Shown here piece by piece: positions 26,420 to 35,157 of a DNA stretch of 55,213 bases. The notes beneath the pieces were generated by a model. That model was given only the letters and a program-made list of their open reading frames with translations. It had not been told where the DNA came from and searched no databases. This DNA is from Promethearchaeia archaeon (lineage in GTDB: Archaea > Asgardarchaeota > Lokiarchaeia > Sigyniarchaeales > SOKP01): contig JAHQWL010000024.1 in the NCBI GenBank assembly GCA_029856155.1, positions 1-55,213 of the forward strand, read 5' to 3'. The translations under genes and the position numbers were made by a program. Positions within the stretch are counted from its first letter, which is position 1. Every line of letters begins with the position of its first letter.

Positions 26420-28555
26420 ATGAAAAATGTCTGGAAATCAAAATGGTTTAGTCTTTTCCTTTGCCTAGTTCTTTTTTTCTTAATGATAATCCCAATTAAT
26501 TTGTATAAATTTAAAACCCTTGAAACTGAGTGTTTAGATAATTGTAATATATTAAATTTAAAAACTGCTGGATATTGGCATCTTACAGGAGAGGCGATAT
26601 TTATCGATGATAATGACCCTGCTAGAAATTGGTCTTATACAGCAATGAATTATGATTGGTGTTCTGGGAGTGGAACATGGAGCGATCCTTACGTTATAGA
26701 AAATGTTACAGTTGATTATTATGGTATAAGTTTAGGCAACTCTATTTATATTAGAAATTCAAAGAATTCGTATTTTATGATTAGAAATTGTACATTAGAT
26801 AATTCATATCCCGATACAGATCCCGAGAATGTTGGAATCAGGTTACAAAACGTTAATAATGGGACTTTAATTAACAACACCTTCACATTTAATGAGTATG
26901 GAATCCAACTCCATTCTAATTGTGATAATAATACGATTTTAGAAAATAAATTAGATTATAATGAAGCAGTTGGTATTGATTTAGAAACGGGGTGTGGAGG
27001 AAATAAAATTTTTAATAATACTATAACAAATACTGAACAATATGGCATTATAGTTGCTTACAGTTCAAATGGTAACAATATTACTAATAATATTATTACA
27101 GGCAATGGATGGCATTGGAGTTTAGAAGCGGATTCCGGAATTAAGATTCAAGCAAGTAATGACAATATTATAACTAACAATATAATAACTAATAATGCTC
27201 AAAATGGTGTCTACATCTATAGTGATTACTGCTATGATAATGTTATTATCAATAATACTATAAGCGGGAATAGAAAAGGAATTCGAATGGTCAATAATGT
27301 GTTTGGTACCACCATTAGAGACAATTTAATTAGAGACAATAGTGAATATGGAATATATATAGCTACTTATCATCCTCAAGGCAGTGACATTTATCTAAAC
27401 TGTTTTATTGATAATGGTATTCAAGCTTATGATAACGTTGTCGGACAGAATAATGATTGGGATAATGGAACGATCGGAAATTTCTGGAGTGATTATGCTG
27501 GTGTTGATGTTGATGATAATGGGATTGGTGATACTCCTTATTTAATTGGAGGTGATAATGGAGGAAATCAAGATACTTATCCTATTTGCCATGATTCTCC
27601 CAATATTAAAATTGAATCGCCTCAACCATATGAAATCTATGAAAGTTTGGCCCCAACCTTTAACGTAAGTATCAAAGATCCTAATTTAGACTCAATGTGG
27701 TATACTTTAAATAATGGAACGCAAAAAGTTCCCTTTACTACAAATGAAACAATCAATCAAGGATTATGGGATGCTTTATCTGATGGTCTAATAGATATCA
27801 CTTTTTATGCAAATGATACTGCGGGAAATGTAAATTCCTCATCAGTTACAATAATTAGAGATACAGGAGGCCCAACTATACATATTAATTCTCCTGCTCA
27901 ATATGATGTTTTTGCACTTACAGAACCTACTTTCAATGTAGAGATTAGAGATTTTCTATCAAATACAACATGGTATACTATAGATGGTGGATTAACCAAG
28001 TTTATTTTTACATCTAATGGATCCCTTAATCCAGACGAGTGGGATAATGCTTTAGATGGGTTAATAAGTATTACATTTTATGCGAATGATACGTTAGGCA
28101 ATCTTAATTCTGCATCTGTATCAGTCTATAAAGATACACAAATTCCCTATATCTGGATTGTCTATCCTGATTATGATGATGTTTTTAACACAACAGCACC
28201 AGATTTTATAGTAGAACCAGATGAAGTAAATATAGTGAGAATGTGGTACACAATTAATTTTAGTTTGACTGAATATACATTTACTACAAATGGAACAATA
28301 AACCAAGCAGCCTGGGATGCACTTCCAAAAGGTGTCTTAGTTTTAAGGTTCTATATTGAGGATATTGGGGGGTATATTGGCTTTGACGATGTAATTATTA
28401 CCAAGAGCTTACCAACAAATGGAAACGGAGATGGAGATGGAGATACTACAGGTTCAGCAATACCTAGTTATCCCTTAGTTTTGCTGATTTCGACAATTTG
28501 GATTGTTTCGACCATAATTCTCGTCTTAATCAGGAAGAAAATAAAGAAAAAATAA
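26420..28555 (+). CDS. Surface beta-helix protein with three Ig-like repeats and C-terminal anchor
   Basis: A 711-residue secreted protein. The signal peptide spans about residues 8-28. A right-handed parallel beta-helix follows (about 110-370), made of N-N-T-I/I-x-x-N repeats like NosD or pectate-lyase-type proteins. Then come three Ig-like repeats of about 90 residues (393-660), each with P-x-F-x-V and WYT near the middle and FYANDT-type endings. A Gly/Asp linker (GNGDGDGDTTG) leads to a single span and basic tail (about 680-711). The tail resembles that of the subtilisin-like protease at 51844, suggesting a common sorting signal. GGGG precedes the ATG. It probably binds or degrades carbohydrate at the cell surface; no catalytic residues can be named. 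Confidence 0.85.
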   Translation: MKNVWKSKWFSLFLCLVLFFLMIIPINLYKFKTLETECLDNCNILNLKTAGYWHLTGEAIFIDDNDPARNWSYTAMNYDWCSGSGTWSDPYVIENVTVDYYGISLGNSIYIRNSKNSYFMIRNCTLDNSYPDTDPENVGIRLQNVNNGTLINNTFTFNEYGIQLHSNCDNNTILENKLDYNEAVGIDLETGCGGNKIFNNTITNTEQYGIIVAYSSNGNNITNNIITGNGWHWSLEADSGIKIQASNDNIITNNIITNNAQNGVYIYSDYCYDNVIINNTISGNRKGIRMVNNVFGTTIRDNLIRDNSEYGIYIATYHPQGSDIYLNCFIDNGIQAYDNVVGQNNDWDNGTIGNFWSDYAGVDVDDNGIGDTPYLIGGDNGGNQDTYPICHDSPNIKIESPQPYEIYESLAPTFNVSIKDPNLDSMWYTLNNGTQKVPFTTNETINQGLWDALSDGLIDITFYANDTAGNVNSSSVTIIRDTGGPTIHINSPAQYDVFALTEPTFNVEIRDFLSNTTWYTIDGGLTKFIFTSNGSLNPDEWDNALDGLISITFYANDTLGNLNSASVSVYKDTQIPYIWIVYPDYDDVFNTTAPDFIVEPDEVNIVRMWYTINFSLTEYTFTTNGTINQAAWDALPKGVLVLRFYIEDIGGYIGFDDVIITKSLPTNGNGDGDGDTTGSAIPSYPLVLLISTIWIVSTIILVLIRKKIKKK

Positions 28556-28568
28556 AATATTTTATCTA

Positions 28569-28577
28569 TTTTTTTTT
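28569..28577 (+). terminator. U-tract terminator
   Basis: Nine T begin 14 bases after the stop of the beta-helix surface protein gene, with more T-rich sequence beyond, as expected for archaeal U-tract termination. Confidence 0.45.
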
Positions 28578-28650
28578 ACTTTTACTTATATATTCTTTTC
28601 TCATTAAATTCTAAGTGATTTTTAATAAATACTTGAATAAATAACAATTC

Positions 28651-28664
28651 TTTACGTAAGTAAA
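28651..28664. promoter_or_regulatory. Operator-like palindrome TTTACGTAAGTAAA
   Basis: TTTAC-GTAA-GTAAA, containing the palindrome TTACGTAA, lies about 75-90 bases before the acyl-CoA ligase start at 28738. It could be a regulator site for the ligase-esterase pair. Confidence 0.35.
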
Positions 28665-28737
28665 AAAGATCATTTTACAAATCAAATTAAAATATAATTA
28701 TTGCTAATATTTAATAAAAACTTGGAGTGAATTATAC

Positions 28738-30399
28738 TTGAAGATTGTAAAAGGATTTCCTGCTGATCCCGAAGGCAATTATCAATTAAATATGATAAAC
28801 ATGATGAAGCATGCTATTAGAAATTTCTCTAGACAAGAAATAATAAGCAGAAAAATGGATGGAACCTTATTTCGATATACTTACAGGGATTCATATGAGA
28901 GAATGCAACGTTTAGCGAATGCTTTGAATTCAATTGGTGTCAAAGTAGGAGATAGAGTTGGGGTTTTAGCGTGGAATCATCACCAACATTATGAAATATA
29001 TTATGGTCTTCCGGGAACAGGTGCAGTAATGGTTTCATTAAATCTTCGTCTTGCTCCTCAAGATTTAGCTTATGTAATTAATCATTCTGGTGCTAAATTA
29101 ATCATCGTTGATGAGGATTTACTCAATGTAGCTGAATCTATTGTCTCATTATGTAAATTAATAAAGGGATACATTATAATTACTGATAAAGATATAAACG
29201 AAATTGATACAAACTTAAAACCCATCTATGGTTATGAAGCGCTTTTAGCTAAAGCCTCACCTATTTTTGAATGGCCTAATTTAGATGAAAATTCGGCTTA
29301 TGCTGCTTGTTATACAACAGGCACTACGGGTAAACCGAAAGGAGTATATTATTCTCATCGAAATGTATATATTCAAGCGTTAATGTTTGCTGCTCAATTG
29401 CCTATGTCAGTAAATGATGTAGTATTTCAATTAGTCCCGATGTTCCATGTTCTTGGTTGGTCTAAACCACAAGCTGCTACATATGCTGGTGCTAAGTTGA
29501 TCTTTTCAGGAAAATGGAACTTAGACGATTTAGAAGAACTTACTGAAATTATGGTTCAAGAAAAAGTTACAGTATCTGCTGCTGTACCAGCAGTATTCAT
29601 GGCAATGCTTGAATTTATTAGGAAAATGGAAAATAAACCAGATTTAACTGGGACACGTTTAATTTGTGGAGGTTCTGAACCACCAATTGCCCTAATGCGT
29701 GGGTTTTGGGACGAATGTGGAGGTGAAATAATTCATTCTTATGGTTCTACTGAAGCTATGGCAATCACTACTTTAAATTTCTTTAAACCTTGGCTTAAAA
29801 CGGAACTTTCAGAAGAAAATCTTTGGGATCTTAAGAAAAAACAGGGCACAATTGTATCTGGTTTAGATGTTAAAATAATAGATGAAAAAGCAAATCAACT
29901 TCCACATGATGGAAAATCTTCGGGGGAAATTCTCTTACGTGGACCTTGGATTACTAGAAGCTATTATAACGCTCCTGAAGCAAAAGATAGTTTTACAGAA
30001 GATGGTTATTTTAAAAGTGGAGATGCAGGGAGCCTTGATCCTGAAGGTTATCTTAAGATTACAGATAGAATAAAAGATGTAATAAAGAGTGGAGGAGAAT
30101 GGATTAGTTCAATTGATATGGAGAATACATTAATGTCTCATCCTGGAGTTCTTGAAGCCGCTGTTGTGGGCATACAGCATCCAAAATGGGATGAAAGACC
30201 CTTAGCCTTAGTTGTAAAACGAAAGGGATTTGAATCAATGAGTATTGATGAAATACGAGATCATCTTGCTAAATCTTTCGCTAAATGGCAAATTCCTGAT
30301 GAAATTATATTTGTGAACTCAATTCCAAGGACTAGTGTTGGAAAACTTAATAAAAAAGTCATTAGAATGGAATATAAAGATATCTACATAAAAAGTTAA
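28738..30399 (+). CDS. AMP-dependent acyl-CoA ligase (fatty-acid--CoA ligase type)
   Basis: A 553-residue adenylate-forming enzyme that activates a carboxylic acid to its CoA thioester using ATP. The phosphate-binding motif is YTTGTTGKPKGV near 192, with the family motifs HSYGSTEAMA near 336, GDAGSLDPEGYLKITDR near 429, and the C-terminal catalytic Lys region TSVGKLNKK near 535. Its size and overall pattern match medium- or long-chain acyl-CoA synthetases. The TTG start is well supported by GGAGTGA seven bases upstream. A predicted esterase begins 17 bases after the stop, so the two may release and activate an acyl chain in sequence. Confidence 0.92.
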   Translation: MKIVKGFPADPEGNYQLNMINMMKHAIRNFSRQEIISRKMDGTLFRYTYRDSYERMQRLANALNSIGVKVGDRVGVLAWNHHQHYEIYYGLPGTGAVMVSLNLRLAPQDLAYVINHSGAKLIIVDEDLLNVAESIVSLCKLIKGYIIITDKDINEIDTNLKPIYGYEALLAKASPIFEWPNLDENSAYAACYTTGTTGKPKGVYYSHRNVYIQALMFAAQLPMSVNDVVFQLVPMFHVLGWSKPQAATYAGAKLIFSGKWNLDDLEELTEIMVQEKVTVSAAVPAVFMAMLEFIRKMENKPDLTGTRLICGGSEPPIALMRGFWDECGGEIIHSYGSTEAMAITTLNFFKPWLKTELSEENLWDLKKKQGTIVSGLDVKIIDEKANQLPHDGKSSGEILLRGPWITRSYYNAPEAKDSFTEDGYFKSGDAGSLDPEGYLKITDRIKDVIKSGGEWISSIDMENTLMSHPGVLEAAVVGIQHPKWDERPLALVVKRKGFESMSIDEIRDHLAKSFAKWQIPDEIIFVNSIPRTSVGKLNKKVIRMEYKDIYIKS

Positions 30400-30416
30400 A
30401 AATAAAGTGATGTTAA

Positions 30417-31472
30417 ATGCCTATAGTTGATATTTCAAAATTAAATCGACCTGAAATCATTGAAATCCTTAAAAATCGTATACAATTCCAAGATCAGGTC
30501 AATGATGCTTTTTTTAAAAGTATAGATCATACAAAAGAAGTATATATGCCTATTTGGAAAAAAGTGGGTGAACTGAATAGACGTTGGCTTGATGGAGAAC
30601 ACATAAAAGGAATGCTATCGATGGAGGAGATGTTACTTTTAACAAAACATCTTAGATTTTATATGGAATATAGCGCTAACTACATGCAAAAGTTAAATCC
30701 AATTCCAAAAGAGGCGATAATAAAATCAGTTAAAGCCAATGATGTACCTTGTGAATGGCATTTCTTTTCTGGAATAAAAGAAGATCGAGCTATCTTATAC
30801 ATCCATGGAGGAGGCCATATTATGGGATCTACAAATACTCATAAATTATTTACATTGAATTTGGCAAAAACAATTAATATGAAGGTATTAAGTATAAACT
30901 ATCGTCTTGCTCCGGAAGCTCCTCACCCTGCAGCCTTAGAGGATTGTGTTACCGTTTATAAGTGGCTCCTTTCATCTGGATTTGAATCTAAAAATGTACT
31001 GATCTCTGGAGACTCTGCTGGGGGTTATTATACTCTTTTGACTCTACTAAAACTACGGGATGATGGAATAAATTTACCTTTAGGAGCAATATGCCTTTCA
31101 CCTTCCACAGATATGGCACAAACAGGTGAATCAGTTAAGAAAAATTGCTATATGGATATTGTTTTAGGTGATTTAGGTTATATTTGGTGGATTCAAGCTC
31201 ATTTAGCAGGAATGAATCCTATTGATCCAACAGTTTCTCCTCTTTATGCTGATTTACATGGTTTACCACCTATACTCATTCAGGTAAGCACAAGTGAAAT
31301 GCTTTTTGATGATTCTCGGAGATTTTACGAACGTGCTAAAGAAGCAGGCGTCGATATTACAATGCAAACTTGGGATAATACTCTCCATGTGTTTCAAAAT
31401 ACCCCTGAATTACCTGAAACTCAGGAGGCAATGGAAAAAATTAAGGAATTTGTAGAAAAATTATTTAAATAA
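30417..31472 (+). CDS. Alpha/beta hydrolase, hormone-sensitive-lipase family esterase
   Basis: A 351-residue carboxylesterase. The oxyanion motif HGGGH begins at His130, the nucleophile motif GDSAGG has Ser200, an acidic residue lies in the region around 295, and the catalytic His is in NTLHVFQ at 324. NYRLAPEAPHPA near 161 is typical of the family. A helical cap of about 90 residues precedes the core. No signal peptide, so it acts inside the cell. GTGAT five bases before the ATG is the ribosome-binding site. Short gap to the upstream ligase gene. Its last eight bases overlap the 3' end of the opposite-strand SH3-like gene. Confidence 0.9.
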   Translation: MPIVDISKLNRPEIIEILKNRIQFQDQVNDAFFKSIDHTKEVYMPIWKKVGELNRRWLDGEHIKGMLSMEEMLLLTKHLRFYMEYSANYMQKLNPIPKEAIIKSVKANDVPCEWHFFSGIKEDRAILYIHGGGHIMGSTNTHKLFTLNLAKTINMKVLSINYRLAPEAPHPAALEDCVTVYKWLLSSGFESKNVLISGDSAGGYYTLLTLLKLRDDGINLPLGAICLSPSTDMAQTGESVKKNCYMDIVLGDLGYIWWIQAHLAGMNPIDPTVSPLYADLHGLPPILIQVSTSEMLFDDSRRFYERAKEAGVDITMQTWDNTLHVFQNTPELPETQEAMEKIKEFVEKLFK

Positions 31473-31809
31473 TTTTTACATGTTTTATAGGAACCCAACC
31501 ACTTTTCCCCTGTTGGTTTGTAACCCAAAACCACTCAGCTTCTTCTTTTTCAATGATTAATTCCTCACCAACTGTAATAGTTAATTCTGTTGCATTATAA
31601 TCCTGTAGTAATTTACACATATTCCTATCAATTTCAAGATACTTTTCAGGTACCCATCGACTCTCTCCAAATTTGTTAGTACACCAAATCCATCCCAACC
31701 ATTCACTTTCTTTTTCTCCAATTGTCAAAGTTTCCCCTTTAGTAATTATTAATGGATCTGTGTAAGGAGACTCATAATCTTCAATAACACGGCACTTTTT
31801 TCCTTTCAT
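31465..31809 (-). CDS. Tandem SH3-like domain protein
   Basis: A 114-residue protein made only of two SH3-like barrels (about 5-57 and 62-113). Each has a D-Y element (VIEDYESP and LLQDYNATEL), a GE-x-L-x-I-x-E-K turn, an aromatic pair (WIWCTN and WFWVTN), and an ending W-V-P-x-K (SRWVPEKYLEI and SGWVPIKHVKII). This matches the ALYDY...G-W...P-x-x-Y-V pattern of SH3 domains more closely than typical bacterial SH3b. No signal or membrane span; presumably a cytoplasmic adaptor that binds peptides. GGGGAAGA precedes the ATG. Similar small SH3 proteins also occur in bacteria, so this alone is not proof of a eukaryote-like signalling role. Confidence 0.82.
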   Translation of the reverse strand: MKGKKCRVIEDYESPYTDPLIITKGETLTIGEKESEWLGWIWCTNKFGESRWVPEKYLEIDRNMCKLLQDYNATELTITVGEELIIEKEEAEWFWVTNQQGKSGWVPIKHVKII

Positions 31810-31850
31810 AACATTCTTCCCCTTTTTATTTCTTATTTTATCCCGAGATA

Positions 31851-32267
31851 TTAATATTCTCTTGGTTTTTCAAGTTTAAATATTGAAAAAGTACCATAAG
31901 CCTTTGAAACTAAAGTTTCGCTATTTAAAATCTCAGATTCAAGAACTCCAAATGATTTACCTCTGTGAATAACCTTTGTGTTACATGTAAGAGTTCCTTC
32001 CCTAACTGCTTTAAAATAGGTAATCTTAATTTCAACAGTTGCGCATGATTCATTTCTTTCTAATAAAGAATATAATGCTCCCCCCATACCAGTGTCTGCC
32101 ATTGAATACATGACAGCTCCATGGACGGTTTTGTGAGGATTAAAGTGGTTCTTATTAATCTGTAAAACACACTGGGAATACCCTTTTCTCAATTTAGTGA
32201 ATTCAAACCCAATTAAATCTCCAAATGGGTGAAATCCTTTTGACTTAAGAGGACTGGGTTCAGACAT
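31851..32267 (-). CDS. Hotdog-fold thioesterase (PaaI type)
   Basis: A 138-residue protein of the PaaI-like hotdog family that hydrolyses acyl-CoA thioesters. Characteristic features are NPHKTVHGAVMYSMADTGMG near 47-66 (HG followed by the acidic Asp), then TVEIKITYFKAVREGTL near 79 and a final strand near 122. It is full length for the family, which works as a tetramer. It lies near two acyl-CoA ligase genes, suggesting control of acyl-CoA pools. It is on the minus strand upstream of the SH3-like gene with a 41-base gap. Confidence 0.9.
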   Translation of the reverse strand: MSEPSPLKSKGFHPFGDLIGFEFTKLRKGYSQCVLQINKNHFNPHKTVHGAVMYSMADTGMGGALYSLLERNESCATVEIKITYFKAVREGTLTCNTKVIHRGKSFGVLESEILNSETLVSKAYGTFSIFKLEKPREY

Positions 32268-32373
32268 AATCTATACAAAAATCAATTTAATTTAATCTTT
32301 TTTAAAATAATAAAAATATAAAACAAATTAGAGATTCATAAATTATTAAATATTAAAATTTCGGTGAAATGAA

Positions 32374-33588
32374 ATGTCTGTTTTGTTTGAACCTTATAAA
32401 ATTGGCAAAATGGAAGTAAAAAACCGATTCGTTAGATCAGCAACACATGAAAATTTAGCAAAAGACTCTGGTGAAGTCACAGATGAGCTTGTAAAACTTC
32501 ATAGAACTCTTGCTAAAGGAGATATTGGTTTAACTATACCAGGTTACATGTATGTTCACCCTTTAGGGCGTGCATACAAATATCAAACGGGAATATACGA
32601 TGACAATATGATACCGGGTTTGAAAAACCTTGTTAATGCGATACATGAAGAAAGGGGTAAGGTTGCATTCCAGATAGTCCATGCGGGGATGCTAACATTT
32701 TCGAGATTAATTGGAGGAACACCAGCGGGACCCTCTGGAGAAATTCTGAATCCCGTTGCCATTGAATATTCAAGAGAAATGACTGAGGATGAAATTCATG
32801 ATACAATAGAGGCTTTTATTGAAGCAGCTAAACGTGTAGTCGAAGCAGGGGCAGATGCGATTCAATTACATGCAGCTCATGGCTATTTAATCAATCAATT
32901 TCTATCTCCTTTCTATAATCGTAGACAAGATGATTGGGGAGGGTCTGATGAAAATCGATTTCGATACTTAAAAGAAATAGTTGAGAAAACCAAAAAAGTT
33001 TTACCTTCTGATGTCCCTCTTTTAGTAAAATTAAATACCCATGATTATACTCCAGATGAAGGTATAACACCTTCATTAGCAGTTAAATATTCTGAATGGT
33101 TAACTAAGTTAGGAATCGATGCTATTGAGATAAGCTGTGGTTCAGGATATTCTATTTTTAATATGTGTAGGGGAGAAGTTCCCGTTAAAGAAATTGTTCA
33201 AGCAGTTCCAGATTATATGAAAGTAATGGCAGAAAATGTTTACCAGGATATGGCTGGAAAATTTAATTTCGAGGAAGGATATAATCTTGAAGCGGCTAAG
33301 ATGATTAAACCTAAAATTGGAGATATTCCCCTAATCTTGGTTGGAGGTCTAAGGACTAAAACCTTTATGGAAGATTTAATAAAAAATAAATTTGCTGATT
33401 TCATATCCATGTCGCGCCCATTTATAAGAGAACCATTTCTTATAAAAAATATTAAAGAAGGAAAACAAGAAAGAGCAACTTGCATCTCTTGCAACCGTTG
33501 TCTTGCGGCAATACCGAATGATTATCCACTTAGGTGCTATACAAACAAGTGGCCAGAAGAAAAAAAACAAACGTGTTATTTTCCATAA
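32374..33588 (+). CDS. NADH:flavin oxidoreductase, old yellow enzyme family, with Fe-S motif
   Basis: A 404-residue FMN-dependent OYE-type enzyme. It begins VLFEPYKIGKMEVKNRFVRS, the usual start of the barrel, followed by FQIVHAGM near 103, ADAIQLHAAHGYLINQFLSP near 160 with the conserved His, and GGLRTKTFMEDLI near 322 for FMN phosphate. The C-terminus has C-x2-C-x2-C-x11-C and then ends after about 12 residues, so the FAD/NADPH half known from 2,4-dienoyl-CoA reductase is absent. GGTGAA precedes the ATG. An enoate or enoyl-CoA-like substrate is likely given nearby acyl-CoA genes. The electron donor is not clear. Confidence 0.9.
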   Translation: MSVLFEPYKIGKMEVKNRFVRSATHENLAKDSGEVTDELVKLHRTLAKGDIGLTIPGYMYVHPLGRAYKYQTGIYDDNMIPGLKNLVNAIHEERGKVAFQIVHAGMLTFSRLIGGTPAGPSGEILNPVAIEYSREMTEDEIHDTIEAFIEAAKRVVEAGADAIQLHAAHGYLINQFLSPFYNRRQDDWGGSDENRFRYLKEIVEKTKKVLPSDVPLLVKLNTHDYTPDEGITPSLAVKYSEWLTKLGIDAIEISCGSGYSIFNMCRGEVPVKEIVQAVPDYMKVMAENVYQDMAGKFNFEEGYNLEAAKMIKPKIGDIPLILVGGLRTKTFMEDLIKNKFADFISMSRPFIREPFLIKNIKEGKQERATCISCNRCLAAIPNDYPLRCYTNKWPEEKKQTCYFP

Positions 33589-33628
33589 ATTTTTTCCGGT
33601 ATTAATTTTTTAAAATATTCATAATTTA

Positions 33629-34246
33629 TTATTCAATAATTTCATATCCCTTGTCTTCCCATGATTTTCTCATTACTGGATTTTTCTTAAGAAAAGTATC
33701 AACACATTCTTTTTTCACTCGATTGAAAGGACAAGAGAAATTTACACAATGACCACATCTTTTTATTATTAAAAAGCCAAAAAAAATGAATATTTCAATA
33801 ATAGAAACTATTAAGAAGATGAATTGAGAATCAAGAGCCATAAAAATTAGAGGATATCCTACTAGAATGGCAAAACCAATTAGTAATTGAATTTTTTCGG
33901 CTATATTCATTGGTTCGGGATGATATTTCCAGAGCTTAAGGCTACTATAATTCGCAATACAATGTAAGGTTCTCCCTTCTTCAGCATAATAAGGGCAATG
34001 ACTACAAAGAATCCGAATCTCCCAAACTTCAAAAAAAAATAACCAGAAACCAATCCAACCTAATAAATACCAACCATAACCCGCTAAGATAACCCCAATA
34101 AAAGCAGTAACAGCAAAAACCAAAAAAAATCCAACAAAACTAATTAGATATTTTTTATGAAAATGACATATTAGTTCTCCATTAATTGAGCAATCTTTAC
34201 ACTCTAAAGTATCTTTCCAAGTGCATATATCTTGTAAGTTTTTCAT
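33629..34246 (-). CDS. Cysteine-rich membrane protein, unknown family (paralogue of 10420-10914)
   Basis: A 205-residue protein with two pairs of hydrophobic spans (about 33-78 and 118-160) and three cysteine clusters: CKDCSINGELICHFH at the N-terminus, CSHCPYYAEEGRTLHC after the second span, and CGHCVNFSCPFNRVKKEC after the fourth. The last two match the arrangement of the 164-residue protein at 10420; the first is extra. The clusters would lie on one side of the membrane and could hold Fe-S or zinc. Function not recognised; membrane electron transfer is one possibility. Convergent with the OYE gene. Confidence 0.72.
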   Translation of the reverse strand: MKNLQDICTWKDTLECKDCSINGELICHFHKKYLISFVGFFLVFAVTAFIGVILAGYGWYLLGWIGFWLFFFEVWEIRILCSHCPYYAEEGRTLHCIANYSSLKLWKYHPEPMNIAEKIQLLIGFAILVGYPLIFMALDSQFIFLIVSIIEIFIFFGFLIIKRCGHCVNFSCPFNRVKKECVDTFLKKNPVMRKSWEDKGYEIIE

Positions 34247-34394
34247 TTTGATTTTAAAATCGTGACATTTGAAACGTTTAAAACTAAAAATAACCAGAAT
34301 TAGAATCTTTTTCCTTATTTATTTTTTATTGAAAAACCAAAAATTCTAATATTTTTCACATATAGTCTTTTTAATTAGAAAAGAGAATTTTGAA

Positions 34395-34763
34395 ATGGTC
34401 TCGTTTACATTTGTAGTTTGTGCGGAGCCTTATAAGTATGAAGCTATAGACACGATGCTTAATTTAGGGGAAGCTATAGTTAAAAAGGGGCATTCTATTT
34501 TAGGAGTTTTTCTATATGGTAGTGGTGTCTATAATATTAAAGAGAGAAACTTAAAAGATGCAACAGTCCGAAATATATCAAATCGACTCAAAGAATTTTG
34601 TAAAAAAAATACAGTAGAACCGATTGCATGTAGTACCTGGATTAGTTTTACAGGAATTAAAGTTGGAGAGTTTATAGAAGGAGCAGCAAGGGAAGGATTA
34701 GGGGGGCTCTCTGATTTAATTGCTAGATCAGATAAAATAATATTTTTTGGTCCTGGAGGGTAA
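34395..34763 (+). CDS. DsrE-like sulfurtransferase subunit
   Basis: A 122-residue DsrE/TusD-like protein. The fold shows the N-terminal strand FTFVVCAEP, a helix EAIDTMLNLGEAIVKKG, and the reactive-cysteine motif EPIACSTWISFTG with Cys79, the position that carries sulfur in TusD/DsrE. It ends LIARSDKIIFFGPGG. In known systems DsrE, DsrF and DsrH form a hexamer that passes persulfide sulfur to DsrC/TusE. The DsrF-like gene starts five bases after this stop. The other partners are not in the window. The family call is good; direction of sulfur flow is unknown. Confidence 0.82.
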   Translation: MVSFTFVVCAEPYKYEAIDTMLNLGEAIVKKGHSILGVFLYGSGVYNIKERNLKDATVRNISNRLKEFCKKNTVEPIACSTWISFTGIKVGEFIEGAAREGLGGLSDLIARSDKIIFFGPGG

Positions 34764-34768
34764 TAAGA

Positions 34769-35137
34769 ATGGTAACCTCAGTTGTAATTATTTGTGAAGA
34801 TTCTCCATTTGGAAAAAATTCAGTGGTGGAATCAATACGTATGGCTGCTGGAATTCTTGCTGTAGGCGATATTGATCAGTGTAAGGTTATTCTACTTAAA
34901 GATGCAGTTTATTTTATGAATAAAAATTTAAATTCAGGTGCTTTAAATGTGGATAATTTCACAAATATTATAAGATTAATAGAACTCTCCGATATAGAAA
35001 TATATATTCATGATGATGCATTGAAAGCAGCGGGTATCGAAATTACCGATCTTATTTTAGAGGAAAATACAAAAATTATTGGAACTCAAGAAATATCTCA
35101 GCTTATTTTTGAAGCTGATATGAGTTTCAAATATTAA
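34769..35137 (+). CDS. DsrF-like sulfurtransferase subunit
   Basis: A 122-residue DsrE/F superfamily protein. It starts VVIICEDSPFGKNSVVESIRM, typical of DsrF/TusC, has a central LLKDAVYFMNKN segment, and an alternation of strands and helices up to IIGTQEISQLIFEAD. Its lone cysteine pair (Cys9, and another near 50) does not match a clear catalytic motif, as in TusC. It is between the DsrE-like and DsrH-like genes with five- and about 20-base gaps, so it is the middle subunit of one operon. Confidence 0.8.
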   Translation: MVTSVVIICEDSPFGKNSVVESIRMAAGILAVGDIDQCKVILLKDAVYFMNKNLNSGALNVDNFTNIIRLIELSDIEIYIHDDALKAAGIEITDLILEENTKIIGTQEISQLIFEADMSFKY

Positions 35138-35157
35138 TTAGGGAGGTTGAGTTGAGA

